Assembly: GCF_000685395.1 (NCBI RefSeq)
Contig: NZ_AVSQ01000020.1
Coordinates: 1,396 to 65,395, forward strand
DNA from: Candidatus Nitrosotenuis chungbukensis
GTDB lineage: Archaea; Thermoproteota; Nitrososphaeria; Nitrososphaerales; Nitrosopumilaceae
Length of the DNA: 64,000 bases
Direction: 5' to 3'
Program-made: the position numbers and the translations under genes
The notes under the pieces: model-generated
The model's input: only the letters and a program-made list of their open reading frames with translations
Databases searched by the model: none
Told to the model about the DNA's origin: nothing
Part shown: in pieces, positions 1-7,605 of the stretch
Numbering within the stretch: the stretch's first letter is position 1
Layout: each line of letters starts with the position of its first letter

Positions 1-1
1 A

Positions 2-604
2 TATGAGACAAAAGACATTGTAGAAAAAATACAGCGACAAAGCCCAAATGACAGACCCACTGCAATTGAGATAGGCGGGATAAGACGTGAAACCAGTTTA
101 CGGCAGGTCTTACACGACACCATATCTGGAAAAGCAATAGTGATTTTGCTTGGAGCAATCACAATTGGCTACATCATTGGGGAGCAAGGTTTTCAGTCAA
201 TTAAAATCGGTTTTGAAGATATGTTTTTTGCAGCACTTGTGATTTTTTTAATCGAGATGGGAATCATTGCAGGTCAGAGACTTGAAGACATAAGAAAAGC
301 GGGTATTTTTTTGATAGCATTTGCAATTTTAGTTCCAACGCTTAATGGAATAGTTGGAGTCATAGTGTCAACATATTTGGGATTAAGTATCGGAGGAGCA
401 GTCATGTTTGGGTTATTACTTGCAAGTGCATCATTCATTGCAGCTCCATCTGTTCTTAGAACCGCAATAAAAAAAGCAAACCCCGGACTCTACATAACAT
501 CCGCTCTAGGCATAACATTCCCATTTAACATCATCATATTACTTCCGATGATGTTCATACTATCTACAATGCTACATTCCGGAATGATGGATTTTTTTGG
601 ATAG
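2..604 (+). CDS. sbtA: SbtA-type sodium-dependent bicarbonate transporter, C-terminal part (5' end outside window)
   Basis: The reading frame is open from base 2, so the gene starts before the window and only about 200 C-terminal residues are seen. A hydrophilic loop is followed by five or so hydrophobic segments (GAITIGYIIGEQG, FFAALVIFLIEMG, FGLLLASASFIAAPSVLRTA, ITFPFNIIILLPM), the pattern of the SbtA/DUF897 permease family, which imports HCO3- with Na+. The next gene, 13 nt downstream, is a PII-like protein, matching the sbtA-sbtB pairing known in cyanobacteria. In an autotrophic ammonia oxidiser this would feed bicarbonate to acetyl-/propionyl-CoA carboxylase. Family is recognised from the C-terminal half and the partner gene; substrate is inferred. 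Confidence 0.8.
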   Translation, partial: YETKDIVEKIQRQSPNDRPTAIEIGGIRRETSLRQVLHDTISGKAIVILLGAITIGYIIGEQGFQSIKIGFEDMFFAALVIFLIEMGIIAGQRLEDIRKAGIFLIAFAILVPTLNGIVGVIVSTYLGLSIGGAVMFGLLLASASFIAAPSVLRTAIKKANPGLYITSALGITFPFNIIILLPMMFILSTMLHSGMMDFFG

Positions 605-617
605 GTGATAAACAATT

Positions 618-923
618 ATGAAACTATACGATGTGAAACTTTTAACAGTCACCTGCGAAATACTTGCACAAAAATATGTCAACGACATACTTGCAAAATA
701 CGGAGTGACAGGACATACGATATACGATGTAAGGGGGAAAGGTGAAAAAGGAGTGCGTGGAGAAGGCCTGCAGGATCAAAAAAACGTCAAAATTGAAGTT
801 GTGTTAAGCAAAGACAAATTAGAAAAAATCATAGAAGAGATAACTAGCACACTATTTGCAGATCTGACCATCATATTCTACGTAAGCGACATCCAGGTTG
901 TTAGAATTGAGAAATTTTTGTGA
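618..923 (+). CDS. sbtB: PII-like signalling protein (SbtB-like)
   Basis: A 101-residue protein with the ferredoxin-like PII fold pattern: a first strand (KLLTVTCEIL), a helix (VNDILAKYG), a Gly-rich T-loop region (RGKGEKGVRGEG, about residues 40-50), then IEVVLSKDKLEKIIEEI and a final strand. It lacks the classical GlnB signatures, as the SbtB/PII-like group does. It lies 13 nt after the bicarbonate transporter gene and is probably co-transcribed. SbtB proteins bind adenine nucleotides and gate SbtA in cyanobacteria; the same role here is inference from context. It could be a PII-like protein with a different ligand. Confidence 0.75.
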   Translation: MKLYDVKLLTVTCEILAQKYVNDILAKYGVTGHTIYDVRGKGEKGVRGEGLQDQKNVKIEVVLSKDKLEKIIEEITSTLFADLTIIFYVSDIQVVRIEKFL

Positions 924-1020
924 TCACCAAGATGAAATTAGATGATTTGTATCCACGACAGAAAAGTACTAAAATTAACTTTGCAGGTTAAGAAATCATT
1001 TATTCAGATATTGAGTATAA

Positions 1021-1207
1021 AATGCCAATTTCTGCCATGACGAGATGTGATCTCATCATGTGCAGTTAGCCAATTCTATGATGATACCCGTGAGAAGAAC
1101 GGGCAAAAAAAGCTTGAGTTTGCCTCAAAGAGACGGCATTGAGTAAAGACCGATCAATTGTTTGACACCAGCAAAGACATTGGGGAACACGGCAGGCAAG
1201 ATTGATC
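1021..1207 (+). ncRNA. candidate structured RNA in the sbtB-SDR intergenic region
   Basis: This 316-bp gap has no convincing ORF but strong base-pairing potential. AATGCC (1021-1026) pairs with GGCATT (1135-1140) and encloses a long hairpin at 1032-1065: 4+5+5 pairs with one bulge and one C-A mismatch around loop GTG. A second hairpin is CCCGT/ACGGG (1087-1103). GGCAAA/TTTGCC (1102-1124) and TTGAG/CTCAA (1114-1128) are mutually exclusive alternatives. Downstream, GATCAAT (1152-1158) pairs with ATTGATC (1201-1207). An AT-rich TATA-like stretch (about 994-1001) lies 23-27 nt before the first pairing strand. RNase P, SRP, tRNA and 5S signatures are not visible. It may be a free RNA or a 5' leader of the SDR gene at 1240; the strand is assumed. 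Confidence 0.4.
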
Positions 1208-1239
1208 CAAATAAATAATACAAAAAGATTGCCAAATCC

Positions 1240-3018
1240 ATGTTAAAGTTTCAAAATAAAGTTATTCTAGTTACCGGCAGCGGAACCGGAATAGGTCAGA
1301 CAGTTGCCAAACTGTTTGCGGAAAACGGGGCAAGCATAATAATTTTAGGCAGGCGAAAGGAGCCTCTTGAAGAGACAAAAAAGATACTTGACGAGATAAT
1401 TGCCAGAGTAAACAGCAATGCAAAGGTCTGGCTGTTCCCAGGTGTCGACGTGAGCGATGAGGCAGGCGTTTCACAGATGTACGAGGAATTGAAAAAGGCA
1501 AACGTGATAGTCGACATTGTGATAAACAATGCAGGTGTTTCAGGGCCAGTAACCTGTTTTTCAAATGCGCCGCTAGAAGAATTCAAAAGTGCAGTAGCAA
1601 TCCACCTGACTGGCACCTTCTGGACGTCATCTCAGGCACTAAAAGTAATGAAGCCAGGTGGAAAAATAATTACTATTTCAACGTTCTTCACAGAGGAAAG
1701 GCCGTTTGAGCAAAGACCATACAGATTCCGAAGTCCCTACACTGCGGCGCAGGGTGCAAAAAATAGGCTTGTAGAGGCAATGTCATGGGAACTAACCGAC
1801 AAAGGAATAGTCTCAATTGCGACAAACCCAGGACCTGTCCACTCAGACAGAATTTACAAAACGGTTTATCCAAAAGCGGCCGCAGAATTTTTGCGAGTCA
1901 GCGGCTTTGAGGATCTCAGTCCGTCAGAAGTCGACGCTGCCAACAAGGAGATTGTCGGACTGCTTGGCGAAAGCGAGCAGACGGTAAAAGACGGCATCAA
2001 AAAAGCTGCACAAATAGTTGCAAAGGCAAAAAACGGAGATGCCGAAAAAATTTCCCAGACGCTGACAAGACAGTTATCAAAGATACAGGAAATCGCAGAA
2101 AAAGTACAAAAGAACACTTCGTTTATGATTGCAGACAGGCAGTTCCTGTCGCAGACACAGGTAGCTCAAACAGTCATCGCTTTGGCAGACGATGACATTG
2201 CAAAAACGCTAAACGGCAAAGTAATTCCAGGCGACAGAGTGTTCTATCCAGTAAAACCACATATTGCATCAGACGCCCCAATGGTTCATCAGCCAGACTT
2301 TACTTCACAGGTGTTTGTCTTTACCATAGACGCTACTGACAAGTCAGATGCGGACAGAGTATTGTTTTTGGGCCAGCATGTGGAGAAAAACGGCGGCAAG
2401 GCAGTCTGCTTTATTTCAGAAAACACACCAAAAGAATACCAAGATCAAATCAGCGCAAAGTTCCACTCGCATGTTGTGAATCTAAAAAAGCCCGAAGAGA
2501 TGCAAAGGTGGCTAAACGCGGCAAAAAACATGGGCAAAGCATCCACCATAATCCACATCACGGGCAAAGTCCCGCAAAATCTCAAGATAATGGAATCGTC
2601 AAGAAAGGACTGGGACAACCTGGTTGACAAGTTCATAAACACGCCTGCTACGGTACTGCAATCCATGCTGGAGTTGTTTGTTCCAGGAGGCAGCAAAGAT
2701 CCAAGGCTATACAAGAGCGGATCTGGAACTGCGGTGATAATTGGCCCAGACTTGCCCACAGGACCAAAGGTGTCAGGTGCAGACAGGGCCCGAGTCGAAG
2801 TGTTCCGAGGCGCACTCAGACCATTCACTACGACAATAAACCAAGAGTTTAGCGACGTGTTAAAATCAAAAATCAGGTCATTTTTGGTACTGCCCGGAAG
2901 CATCGAGGGGAAAGAATCAAGCAATGAAAAAATCGCACAGGCGCTAAACTATTTTGTCACAGATTCTGCAAGAAATTCATCCGAAGTAACGTTTTGTATA
3001 GATGAGACAAGGGAATAA
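1240..3018 (+). CDS. two-module short-chain dehydrogenase/reductase, malonyl-CoA reductase-like
   Basis: 592 residues with an N-terminal SDR module (TGSGTGIG at 12-19, NNAG at 96-99, Ser147, Tyr167), a helical linker (about 240-310) and a second, degenerate Rossmann module (about 340-590). This order, with the motifs PGVDVSDEA after the first half-fold, GPVHSDRI after the active site and LRPFTTTI near the C-terminus, recalls the C-terminal half of the Chloroflexus bifunctional malonyl-CoA reductase, the half that reduces malonyl-CoA to malonic semialdehyde. The resemblance is judged from memory, not alignment. Position 171, where SDRs have Lys in YxxxK, is Gln; a Lys sits at 174. The gene overlaps the MaoC-like gene by 1 nt. 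SDR membership is firm; substrate is inference. Confidence 0.8.
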   Translation: MLKFQNKVILVTGSGTGIGQTVAKLFAENGASIIILGRRKEPLEETKKILDEIIARVNSNAKVWLFPGVDVSDEAGVSQMYEELKKANVIVDIVINNAGVSGPVTCFSNAPLEEFKSAVAIHLTGTFWTSSQALKVMKPGGKIITISTFFTEERPFEQRPYRFRSPYTAAQGAKNRLVEAMSWELTDKGIVSIATNPGPVHSDRIYKTVYPKAAAEFLRVSGFEDLSPSEVDAANKEIVGLLGESEQTVKDGIKKAAQIVAKAKNGDAEKISQTLTRQLSKIQEIAEKVQKNTSFMIADRQFLSQTQVAQTVIALADDDIAKTLNGKVIPGDRVFYPVKPHIASDAPMVHQPDFTSQVFVFTIDATDKSDADRVLFLGQHVEKNGGKAVCFISENTPKEYQDQISAKFHSHVVNLKKPEEMQRWLNAAKNMGKASTIIHITGKVPQNLKIMESSRKDWDNLVDKFINTPATVLQSMLELFVPGGSKDPRLYKSGSGTAVIIGPDLPTGPKVSGADRARVEVFRGALRPFTTTINQEFSDVLKSKIRSFLVLPGSIEGKESSNEKIAQALNYFVTDSARNSSEVTFCIDETRE

Positions 3019-3464
3019 TGAAGAAATTTGCAGACCTCAAGGTAGGGGAGGAATTCCAGTCCACATGTACATTTTCAAAAAAGGAACTGGAAACGTATCT
3101 TTCATTTTCAAGAATCAAAAACACGATCTTTGACGATGATGAATATAGCACCATAGTGTCAGGTCGTGCAATCATCGCAAGGATGGAGGGCGAGTTCACC
3201 AGACTGAGCCAGATTTACGGCAACATGATACTGCTGTACGGAATGGATGGGGATGCAAGCTGGGAAAACAGAAACACGCGATTTCTCAAACCCCTGCACA
3301 TAGAGGAGATACTGAAGATAAAGTTCACAATATCGGACAAAAAGGACATAGACGAAGACTTTGGCATGATAACAGTAGACTTTGAGGGAAAGAAAGAAAA
3401 CGGGGACGTTGTCGTGATATCAAAGAAAAACCTGTACAGAATCAAAAAAGAGCCGCCGAGATAA
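3018..3464 (+). CDS. MaoC-like hot-dog-fold protein
   Basis: A 148-residue protein opening with FADLKVGEEF, the usual N-terminal motif of MaoC-type dehydratases, and ending in a beta-rich half (ILKIKFTISDK, GMITVDFEGKKENGDVVVISKKNLYRI) typical of hot-dog folds. The R-hydratase signature D-x(4)-H is not clearly present (VSGRAIIARMEGEF occupies the usual site), so it may be a non-catalytic or divergent member. The start ATG overlaps the stop of the SDR gene (TAATG), implying translational coupling and a shared pathway, for example handling of 3-hydroxyacyl-CoA intermediates. The exact reaction is unknown. Confidence 0.65.
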   Translation: MKKFADLKVGEEFQSTCTFSKKELETYLSFSRIKNTIFDDDEYSTIVSGRAIIARMEGEFTRLSQIYGNMILLYGMDGDASWENRNTRFLKPLHIEEILKIKFTISDKKDIDEDFGMITVDFEGKKENGDVVVISKKNLYRIKKEPPR

Positions 3465-3504
3465 AATTCCAAATACTCATCGGCACAGATGATGCCAAAA
3501 AAGT

Positions 3505-3657
3505 TTATTCTGGAACGGATATCGTTTCTAGCTTTCCGTCCTTGACTCGTATTTGCAGGGATCGGTTATCCTGGAATATCAGTGTGATTCCACCGTCTTT
3601 ATCTGGGTCTTGGACTGAGACTAGTTCCTGCATCCTGATTCCGTCAAATTTTACCAT
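3505..3657 (-). CDS. small conserved-looking protein (50 aa), function unknown
   Basis: An ATG-initiated 50-codon frame encodes MVKFDGIRMQELVSV...ETISVPE, a mostly beta-strand, charged small protein with a normal residue mix. A TATA-like stretch TAAAAATATA (3681-3690 on the minus strand) is centred about 27-29 nt before the ATG, the spacing of a leaderless archaeal transcript. There is no ribosome-binding site, as expected for that arrangement. It sits alone between convergent MaoC-like and TSUP genes. No family recognised. Confidence 0.55.
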   Translation of the reverse strand: MVKFDGIRMQELVSVQDPDKDGGITLIFQDNRSLQIRVKDGKLETISVPE

Positions 3658-3680
3658 GTTCGATATGAATCAGACCGTGT

Positions 3681-3690
3681 TATATTTTTA
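3681..3690 (-). promoter_or_regulatory. TATA box of the small gene at 3505-3657
   Basis: On the minus strand this reads TAAAAATATA, centred about 28 nt upstream of the ATG at 3657. This is the archaeal TATA-to-start spacing for leaderless mRNA. No other start codon lies between. Confidence 0.4.
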
Positions 3691-3704
3691 ATTGGTCCTA
3701 ACAG

Positions 3705-4457
3705 TTATGACTCAATTGCGTCAAGGAACAGTTTGATTGCGGCGGCAAGCAATACCACACAGATCAGAATTCGGATGTTGTTTTCCTTGAGATCGACAGA
3801 TATTCTTGCACCGATTATTCCCCCAGCAAATGCTCCAATGCCAAGTAGTAAGGCATACGTAAAATCAGAGTGGCCAAGCAGCGAGTGCGCAATCATCCCA
3901 GATGCCGAGGAAAACATCAGTATTAGCTGAGATGTGGCAGTTGCATGTTTTACCGAAATCCCGATTCCAAGTATCATAAGCGGAACAAAGACAATTCCCC
4001 CGCCAATTCCAAAAAAGCTAGACAGTATTCCAGCAAAGAAGCTTATCCCAGAGGAAAACACGAGCATCTTTACAGTCATGTTTGCAGATTTTGATTCCAA
4101 GTTTCTTTTCAAAAAAAGATACAGACATGAGGCAACCAGTACTATTCCAAATAGTATTTTGAACGTTGAAGGCGACGCCTCAGAGGATATGAATGCCCCC
4201 AGAATTGTCCCAGGAACAGACATCAGCCCAAGTGTGATGCCCAGTTTGTACTCGATTCTTTTTTGCTTGGCATACGATACAGAAGACGCCACTGAATTGC
4301 TAAACGCGGCAAAAAGGCTACTGCTTGAAGTAACAGTGTGAGAAAATCCAAGAATTGTCATTACTGGTACAACTATTATCCCGCCTCCAAGGCCAATTAT
4401 AGAGCCCAGAATCCCGGCCACAAAGCCAAGCGGGATTAGCCACAGATTTTCAAACAT
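3705..4457 (-). CDS. TauE/SafE (TSUP) family membrane transporter
   Basis: 250 residues, strongly hydrophobic, with about eight membrane segments in two similar halves, each opening with the Gly-rich family signature: GFVAGILGSIIGLGGGIIVVP near residue 12 and FAGILSSFFGIGGGIVFVP near residue 140. TSUP proteins move sulfite, sulfoacetate or other small organosulfur anions; the substrate here cannot be read from sequence. Length is normal for the family. It is transcribed alone, divergent from nothing obvious and upstream of a kinase gene on the same strand end. Confidence 0.85.
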   Translation of the reverse strand: MFENLWLIPLGFVAGILGSIIGLGGGIIVVPVMTILGFSHTVTSSSSLFAAFSNSVASSVSYAKQKRIEYKLGITLGLMSVPGTILGAFISSEASPSTFKILFGIVLVASCLYLFLKRNLESKSANMTVKMLVFSSGISFFAGILSSFFGIGGGIVFVPLMILGIGISVKHATATSQLILMFSSASGMIAHSLLGHSDFTYALLLGIGAFAGGIIGARISVDLKENNIRILICVVLLAAAIKLFLDAIES

Positions 4458-4506
4458 TTTTCATATGACTCTCGATTTGCTATTGAATCTTGCCTTGTGC
4501 TTAGGA

Positions 4507-5409
4507 TTACAATGTTTTTGGAATAAAGATAGAAAATACAGTCGGGGCATTTTTGACTTCAATTGTGCCGCAATGCTGTTGGATGATCGCCTTTACGGTA
4601 GGCAGCCCAAGCCCGGTGCCACAGGATTTTGTCGTAAACAGCGGCTCAAATATTTTATCAAGAAGGTTTTCCGGGATCCCAGGCCCAGAATCCTCAACTT
4701 CAAAGGTAACGACATCGTTATTTTGAAAAAAGCGGATCGTGATTTGGCCTGAATTTTCCATGGCCTGAATCGCATTCATCAAAAGATTTGTAAAGACCGC
4801 CTCGATTTTTTTCATATCGCAGAAAAGACGTACGTCGTTTTCTGGGCGATTAATTTGTATTCGATCCGGAACAACGATTTTGTCAATTGATGAGTCAAGT
4901 ATTTCAGATAACGAATATTCGTCACACTCCAAGGGAGAAGTTCGAACAAAATTGAGCACTTCGTCTAGCTGAAACACCATCCGTGATGAAGCCTTATCAA
5001 TGGCACTAAACATACTCATCAGATCATTTGGAATTTTAGATGAGTGTTTTAGTTTGACTACTTCGATGGTGTTTTTGATTATTGCCAAAGGATTGCGCAT
5101 GTCGTGTGCAAGTCTTGCAGACATTTCTCCAATAGTTGAGAATCGTTCTGCCCTGAAAAGGTCAGTTTGAAAACGACTCAGATCGCTTATCTTTTTTGTC
5201 AACGTGTCCAAGAGCCAATCCCGTTGCTGCGTTACTTCGTCTAGTTTTGCCATCTTTCGCTCCAGATCAACAATTATTTTACTCTGAGACATATTTTCTT
5301 GCTTGAGTTTTTGTTTTTCTGTCTCTAACGCCTTTATTTTGTCTAGCAATGCGTCGTACGAAATACCCCCCTCGATGCTCAGCGTACCACTCACACCCCA
5401 ATCCCCCAA
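4507..5409 (-). CDS. cytosolic sensor histidine kinase with N-terminal coiled coil
   Basis: 300 residues without membrane segments. Residues 18-95 form a long coiled coil (LLDKIKALETEKQKLKQEN and on). The H-box is RLAHDMRNPLAIIKNTIEVVK. The ATPase domain shows the N-box NLLMNAIQAM, G1 VEDSGPGIPENLLDKIFEPLFTT and G2 GTGLGLPTVKAII. There is no recognisable input domain, so the coiled coil may bind a partner. The TTG start at 5409 is chosen because the frame has no ATG before the coiled coil; an internal GTG a few codons later is possible. It resembles the kinase at 19058-19924 in architecture. Confidence 0.85.
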   Translation of the reverse strand: MGDWGVSGTLSIEGGISYDALLDKIKALETEKQKLKQENMSQSKIIVDLERKMAKLDEVTQQRDWLLDTLTKKISDLSRFQTDLFRAERFSTIGEMSARLAHDMRNPLAIIKNTIEVVKLKHSSKIPNDLMSMFSAIDKASSRMVFQLDEVLNFVRTSPLECDEYSLSEILDSSIDKIVVPDRIQINRPENDVRLFCDMKKIEAVFTNLLMNAIQAMENSGQITIRFFQNNDVVTFEVEDSGPGIPENLLDKIFEPLFTTKSCGTGLGLPTVKAIIQQHCGTIEVKNAPTVFSIFIPKTL

Positions 5410-5462
5410 ATCATGCCTAAATGCGCTCTATTAACAGTCTGTTTGTGCAAAACAGACAGACA

Positions 5463-6089
5463 CTAATTATAGATATAGAGCTGCCAGAGGTAGCCGTCAT
5501 TATTTGTCGTAAGCTCAAGTTGCAGTGTTTTTCCCTCCAGTACTAGCTGTTTTGATTTGCTGTGCGTTTGTGTGTCAGAGGTATGAAAATCACGCATGCC
5601 GTCAACCCAGCCATCTATGTTTTCAAAATTATCAGGTTTTACATCGGCCCAGCACTTGCAAACAAGTTCCTGTATTACGACATTGAATATCTTTTTGACA
5701 GAATCGATTTTTGACATGGTCGGATCAGTCTGCACTAGCACCAGAACCATTTGTGGGACGTCTTTTAGTCCCACCATGTGTATATTCCCAAGAAAATTAC
5801 CGTCCTTGTCTTTTAGTTCTGTCGATGTGCAGTACTCGACAAGTTTCTGTTTTTCACTGTCTGCAAAAAAAGAACAGTATTGCGTTATTTCATCAGGTGT
5901 CTGCAGTCGGATAGGAGACGACATCGATATTTCGGCCTCAGATAGTTTTTGCTTTAAAATGAGATTATGTTCAAGATATTGTGAGGCAGAAACGCTTGCA
6001 GGTGGCGCCGCGTCGTTTGAGGACACAATTAGAACAGATATTATTGCTATTGCGGACATGATTCCTGCATAAAGAATCTTTTTGTTCAT
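5463..6089 (-). CDS. secreted or membrane-anchored protein of unknown function
   Basis: 208 residues beginning with a clear signal/anchor segment (MNKKILYAGIMSAIAIISVLIV), followed by a hydrophilic domain outside the cell. Two Cys pairs are possible (QYCSFF, EYCTSTE, ELVCKCWAD). The middle (GNIHMVGLKDVPQMVLVLVQTDP) is strand-like. I do not recognise the family; such lineage-specific extracytoplasmic proteins are frequent in ammonia-oxidising archaea. The following gene on the same strand, DUF192, is also exported. Confidence 0.6.
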   Translation of the reverse strand: MNKKILYAGIMSAIAIISVLIVSSNDAAPPASVSASQYLEHNLILKQKLSEAEISMSSPIRLQTPDEITQYCSFFADSEKQKLVEYCTSTELKDKDGNFLGNIHMVGLKDVPQMVLVLVQTDPTMSKIDSVKKIFNVVIQELVCKCWADVKPDNFENIDGWVDGMRDFHTSDTQTHSKSKQLVLEGKTLQLELTTNNDGYLWQLYIYN

Positions 6090-6132
6090 TTTTTGTTGAC
6101 ACTATATTCTACAGATAAGCCTTTCCAACAAA

Positions 6133-6621
6133 TCAAATTGAAATTATTTCCAACTTTGAACTTTCTGTAATATCATACATATCTACAAACCCAGATGTCA
6201 CTTCAAGAACATATTTTGCATTATTCCCATTTGTAAACGTGCATGTCGCAGTCTCAATTGCTGACTTGCAAGGCTGTGCGTCCTTTTGTATGTAAACCAC
6301 ATTGCCGTTTGCATCAAACCAGATAACATCCAATGCAAACTGCATGTTTAGCATCCACATTGAGCGTATCGCCTCACCATCAAAAACAAACAACATTCCC
6401 TGATCATAGGGCATCTTTTCTTGGAACATCAGACCGCGAGTCTGCAGTGGTCGCGTATCGGCAATTTGGACTTGCAGCGTAACACCGTCAATTTTCACAA
6501 TTCCCATTGGGAATTTGGTTTGTTCAAGTTTGGCGTCCTTTGGAATCGAGATGAGGCCAGCTGCACCAATTATTATTGCTGCGATTCCTATCGGTATCAA
6601 AATTTGGGTACGTGTTGCCAA
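6133..6621 (-). CDS. DUF192 family exported protein
   Basis: 162 residues with an N-terminal membrane segment (ILIPIGIAAIIIGAAGLI) and a DUF192 domain: TRPLQTRGLMFQEKMPYDQGM, LFVFDGE, SMWMLNMQFALDVIWFDANG and the closing YVLEVTSGFVDMYDI. DUF192 (YcbK/ACL fold) proteins are small exported domains with conserved GLM and Phe/Trp motifs; the biochemical role is not established. It reads in the same direction as the unknown exported protein at 5463, which may share its transcript. Confidence 0.85.
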   Translation of the reverse strand: MATRTQILIPIGIAAIIIGAAGLISIPKDAKLEQTKFPMGIVKIDGVTLQVQIADTRPLQTRGLMFQEKMPYDQGMLFVFDGEAIRSMWMLNMQFALDVIWFDANGNVVYIQKDAQPCKSAIETATCTFTNGNNAKYVLEVTSGFVDMYDITESSKLEIISI

Positions 6622-6662
6622 TGAGATTAAAAAAATATCAGGTATTAAAAACCAAGTGCAGT

Positions 6663-7022
6663 CTAAAATACAGCATCCTTAAAGCTTGAAATCGTAGAAG
6701 TGTTGTTTTTTGTGGTTTTTCCTATGTCAGACAGTGTTGAGCCGTTGTATTTTTTCTCAAGATACTTGCCTGCAAGTATCATCGGGGCCCCAACTGCGTT
6801 TGTAATGCCAGTTGGCTCAGGAATCCAGAACACGATAAAGCCAATCTTTTGTATCTTACCTCCAGGATCTGGCGCTTTACGCAAAGCAGACATGGACTTT
6901 GCGCTGTGCTTGTCATCGATTTCAGATATTTTTGAATAAATGCTAGAGCGCCTTTTTACGGATTCGGATGCCAGTTTTAACTTGCGCAGTCTCTCGCGAT
7001 ACTTATCCATGCCCAGCATCAT
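6663..7022 (-). CDS. small thaumarchaeal-type protein of unknown function
   Basis: 119 residues. The N-terminal half is a basic amphipathic helix region (YRERLRKLKLASESVKRRSS), and the centre contains one moderately hydrophobic stretch (IGFIVFWIPEPTGITNAVGAPMI) that could be membrane-associated. The start may be the second Met. Gly/Pro-rich GAPMILAGKYLEKKY follows the hydrophobic stretch. No family recognised. It is divergent from the DtxR-type regulator. Confidence 0.55.
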   Translation of the reverse strand: MMLGMDKYRERLRKLKLASESVKRRSSIYSKISEIDDKHSAKSMSALRKAPDPGGKIQKIGFIVFWIPEPTGITNAVGAPMILAGKYLEKKYNGSTLSDIGKTTKNNTSTISSFKDAVF

Positions 7023-7143
7023 TTTTGATATTGTTAGTTAAGTGCAAAACCAGAAGATTAGTTACATTCAAGTCAAGATCAAATAACAAGATGCCAGTAC
7101 ACACAGACTAGATTATAAGACACTCATCCACTTACAAACCAAT

Positions 7144-7605
7144 TTGAAGAAAAAGGACGAAATCAGGCTTGAATCCATAAAGGCTGCCCACAAGGCAGTC
7201 AAGCCAAAATCGGCAAGAGTCGAGGATTATCTTGAGGTCATATCAGAACTAGTCGAGATGAAAGGATATGCAACAACCCTTGACGTGTCAAGATACCTAA
7301 ACGTGAGCGCCCCAAGCGTCACAAAGATGCTTCACAGGCTAGACGAGGGCGGCTTTCTGAACTATGAAAAATACCAGGGAGTCAAACTCACTTCAAAGGG
7401 AAAAAACGTGGCAGACACGATAAGGCAAAAGCACAGCACGTTATTGGAGTTTTTCGAGATACTTGGAATAGAGCACGAAACTGCAAACCAAGACGCCGAG
7501 GGAATAGAGCATCACCTAAATCCCAAAACAATCAGGCAGTTACGAAAATTCATCACGCATCTCAAATCAAACCAGAAATTCCTTGAGAGTTTTAAGAGTC
7601 TTTAA
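7144..7605 (+). CDS. DtxR/MntR family metal-dependent transcriptional regulator
   Basis: 153 residues: an N-terminal winged helix (EDYLEVISELVEMKGYATTLDVSRYLNVSAPSVTKMLHRLDEGGFLNYEKYQGVKLTSKG in outline) followed by a metal-binding/dimerisation helix set with Glu and His in the usual places (GIEHETANQDAEGIEHHL). There is no SH3-like third domain, so it is the short MntR type. It starts with TTG. It would repress iron or manganese uptake genes when loaded with metal; targets are not in this window. Its 3' end overlaps the convergent PIN-ATPase gene by 14 nt. Confidence 0.85.
   Translation: MKKKDEIRLESIKAAHKAVKPKSARVEDYLEVISELVEMKGYATTLDVSRYLNVSAPSVTKMLHRLDEGGFLNYEKYQGVKLTSKGKNVADTIRQKHSTLLEFFEILGIEHETANQDAEGIEHHLNPKTIRQLRKFITHLKSNQKFLESFKSL

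Noticed and set aside
1078-1084. ATGATGA as a C box of a C/D RNA
   Set aside because: No CTGA D box at suitable distance; the site sits between two hairpins.
2445-2924. 159-aa reverse frame inside the SDR gene
   Set aside because: Antisense shadow of a clear SDR coding frame; no domain.
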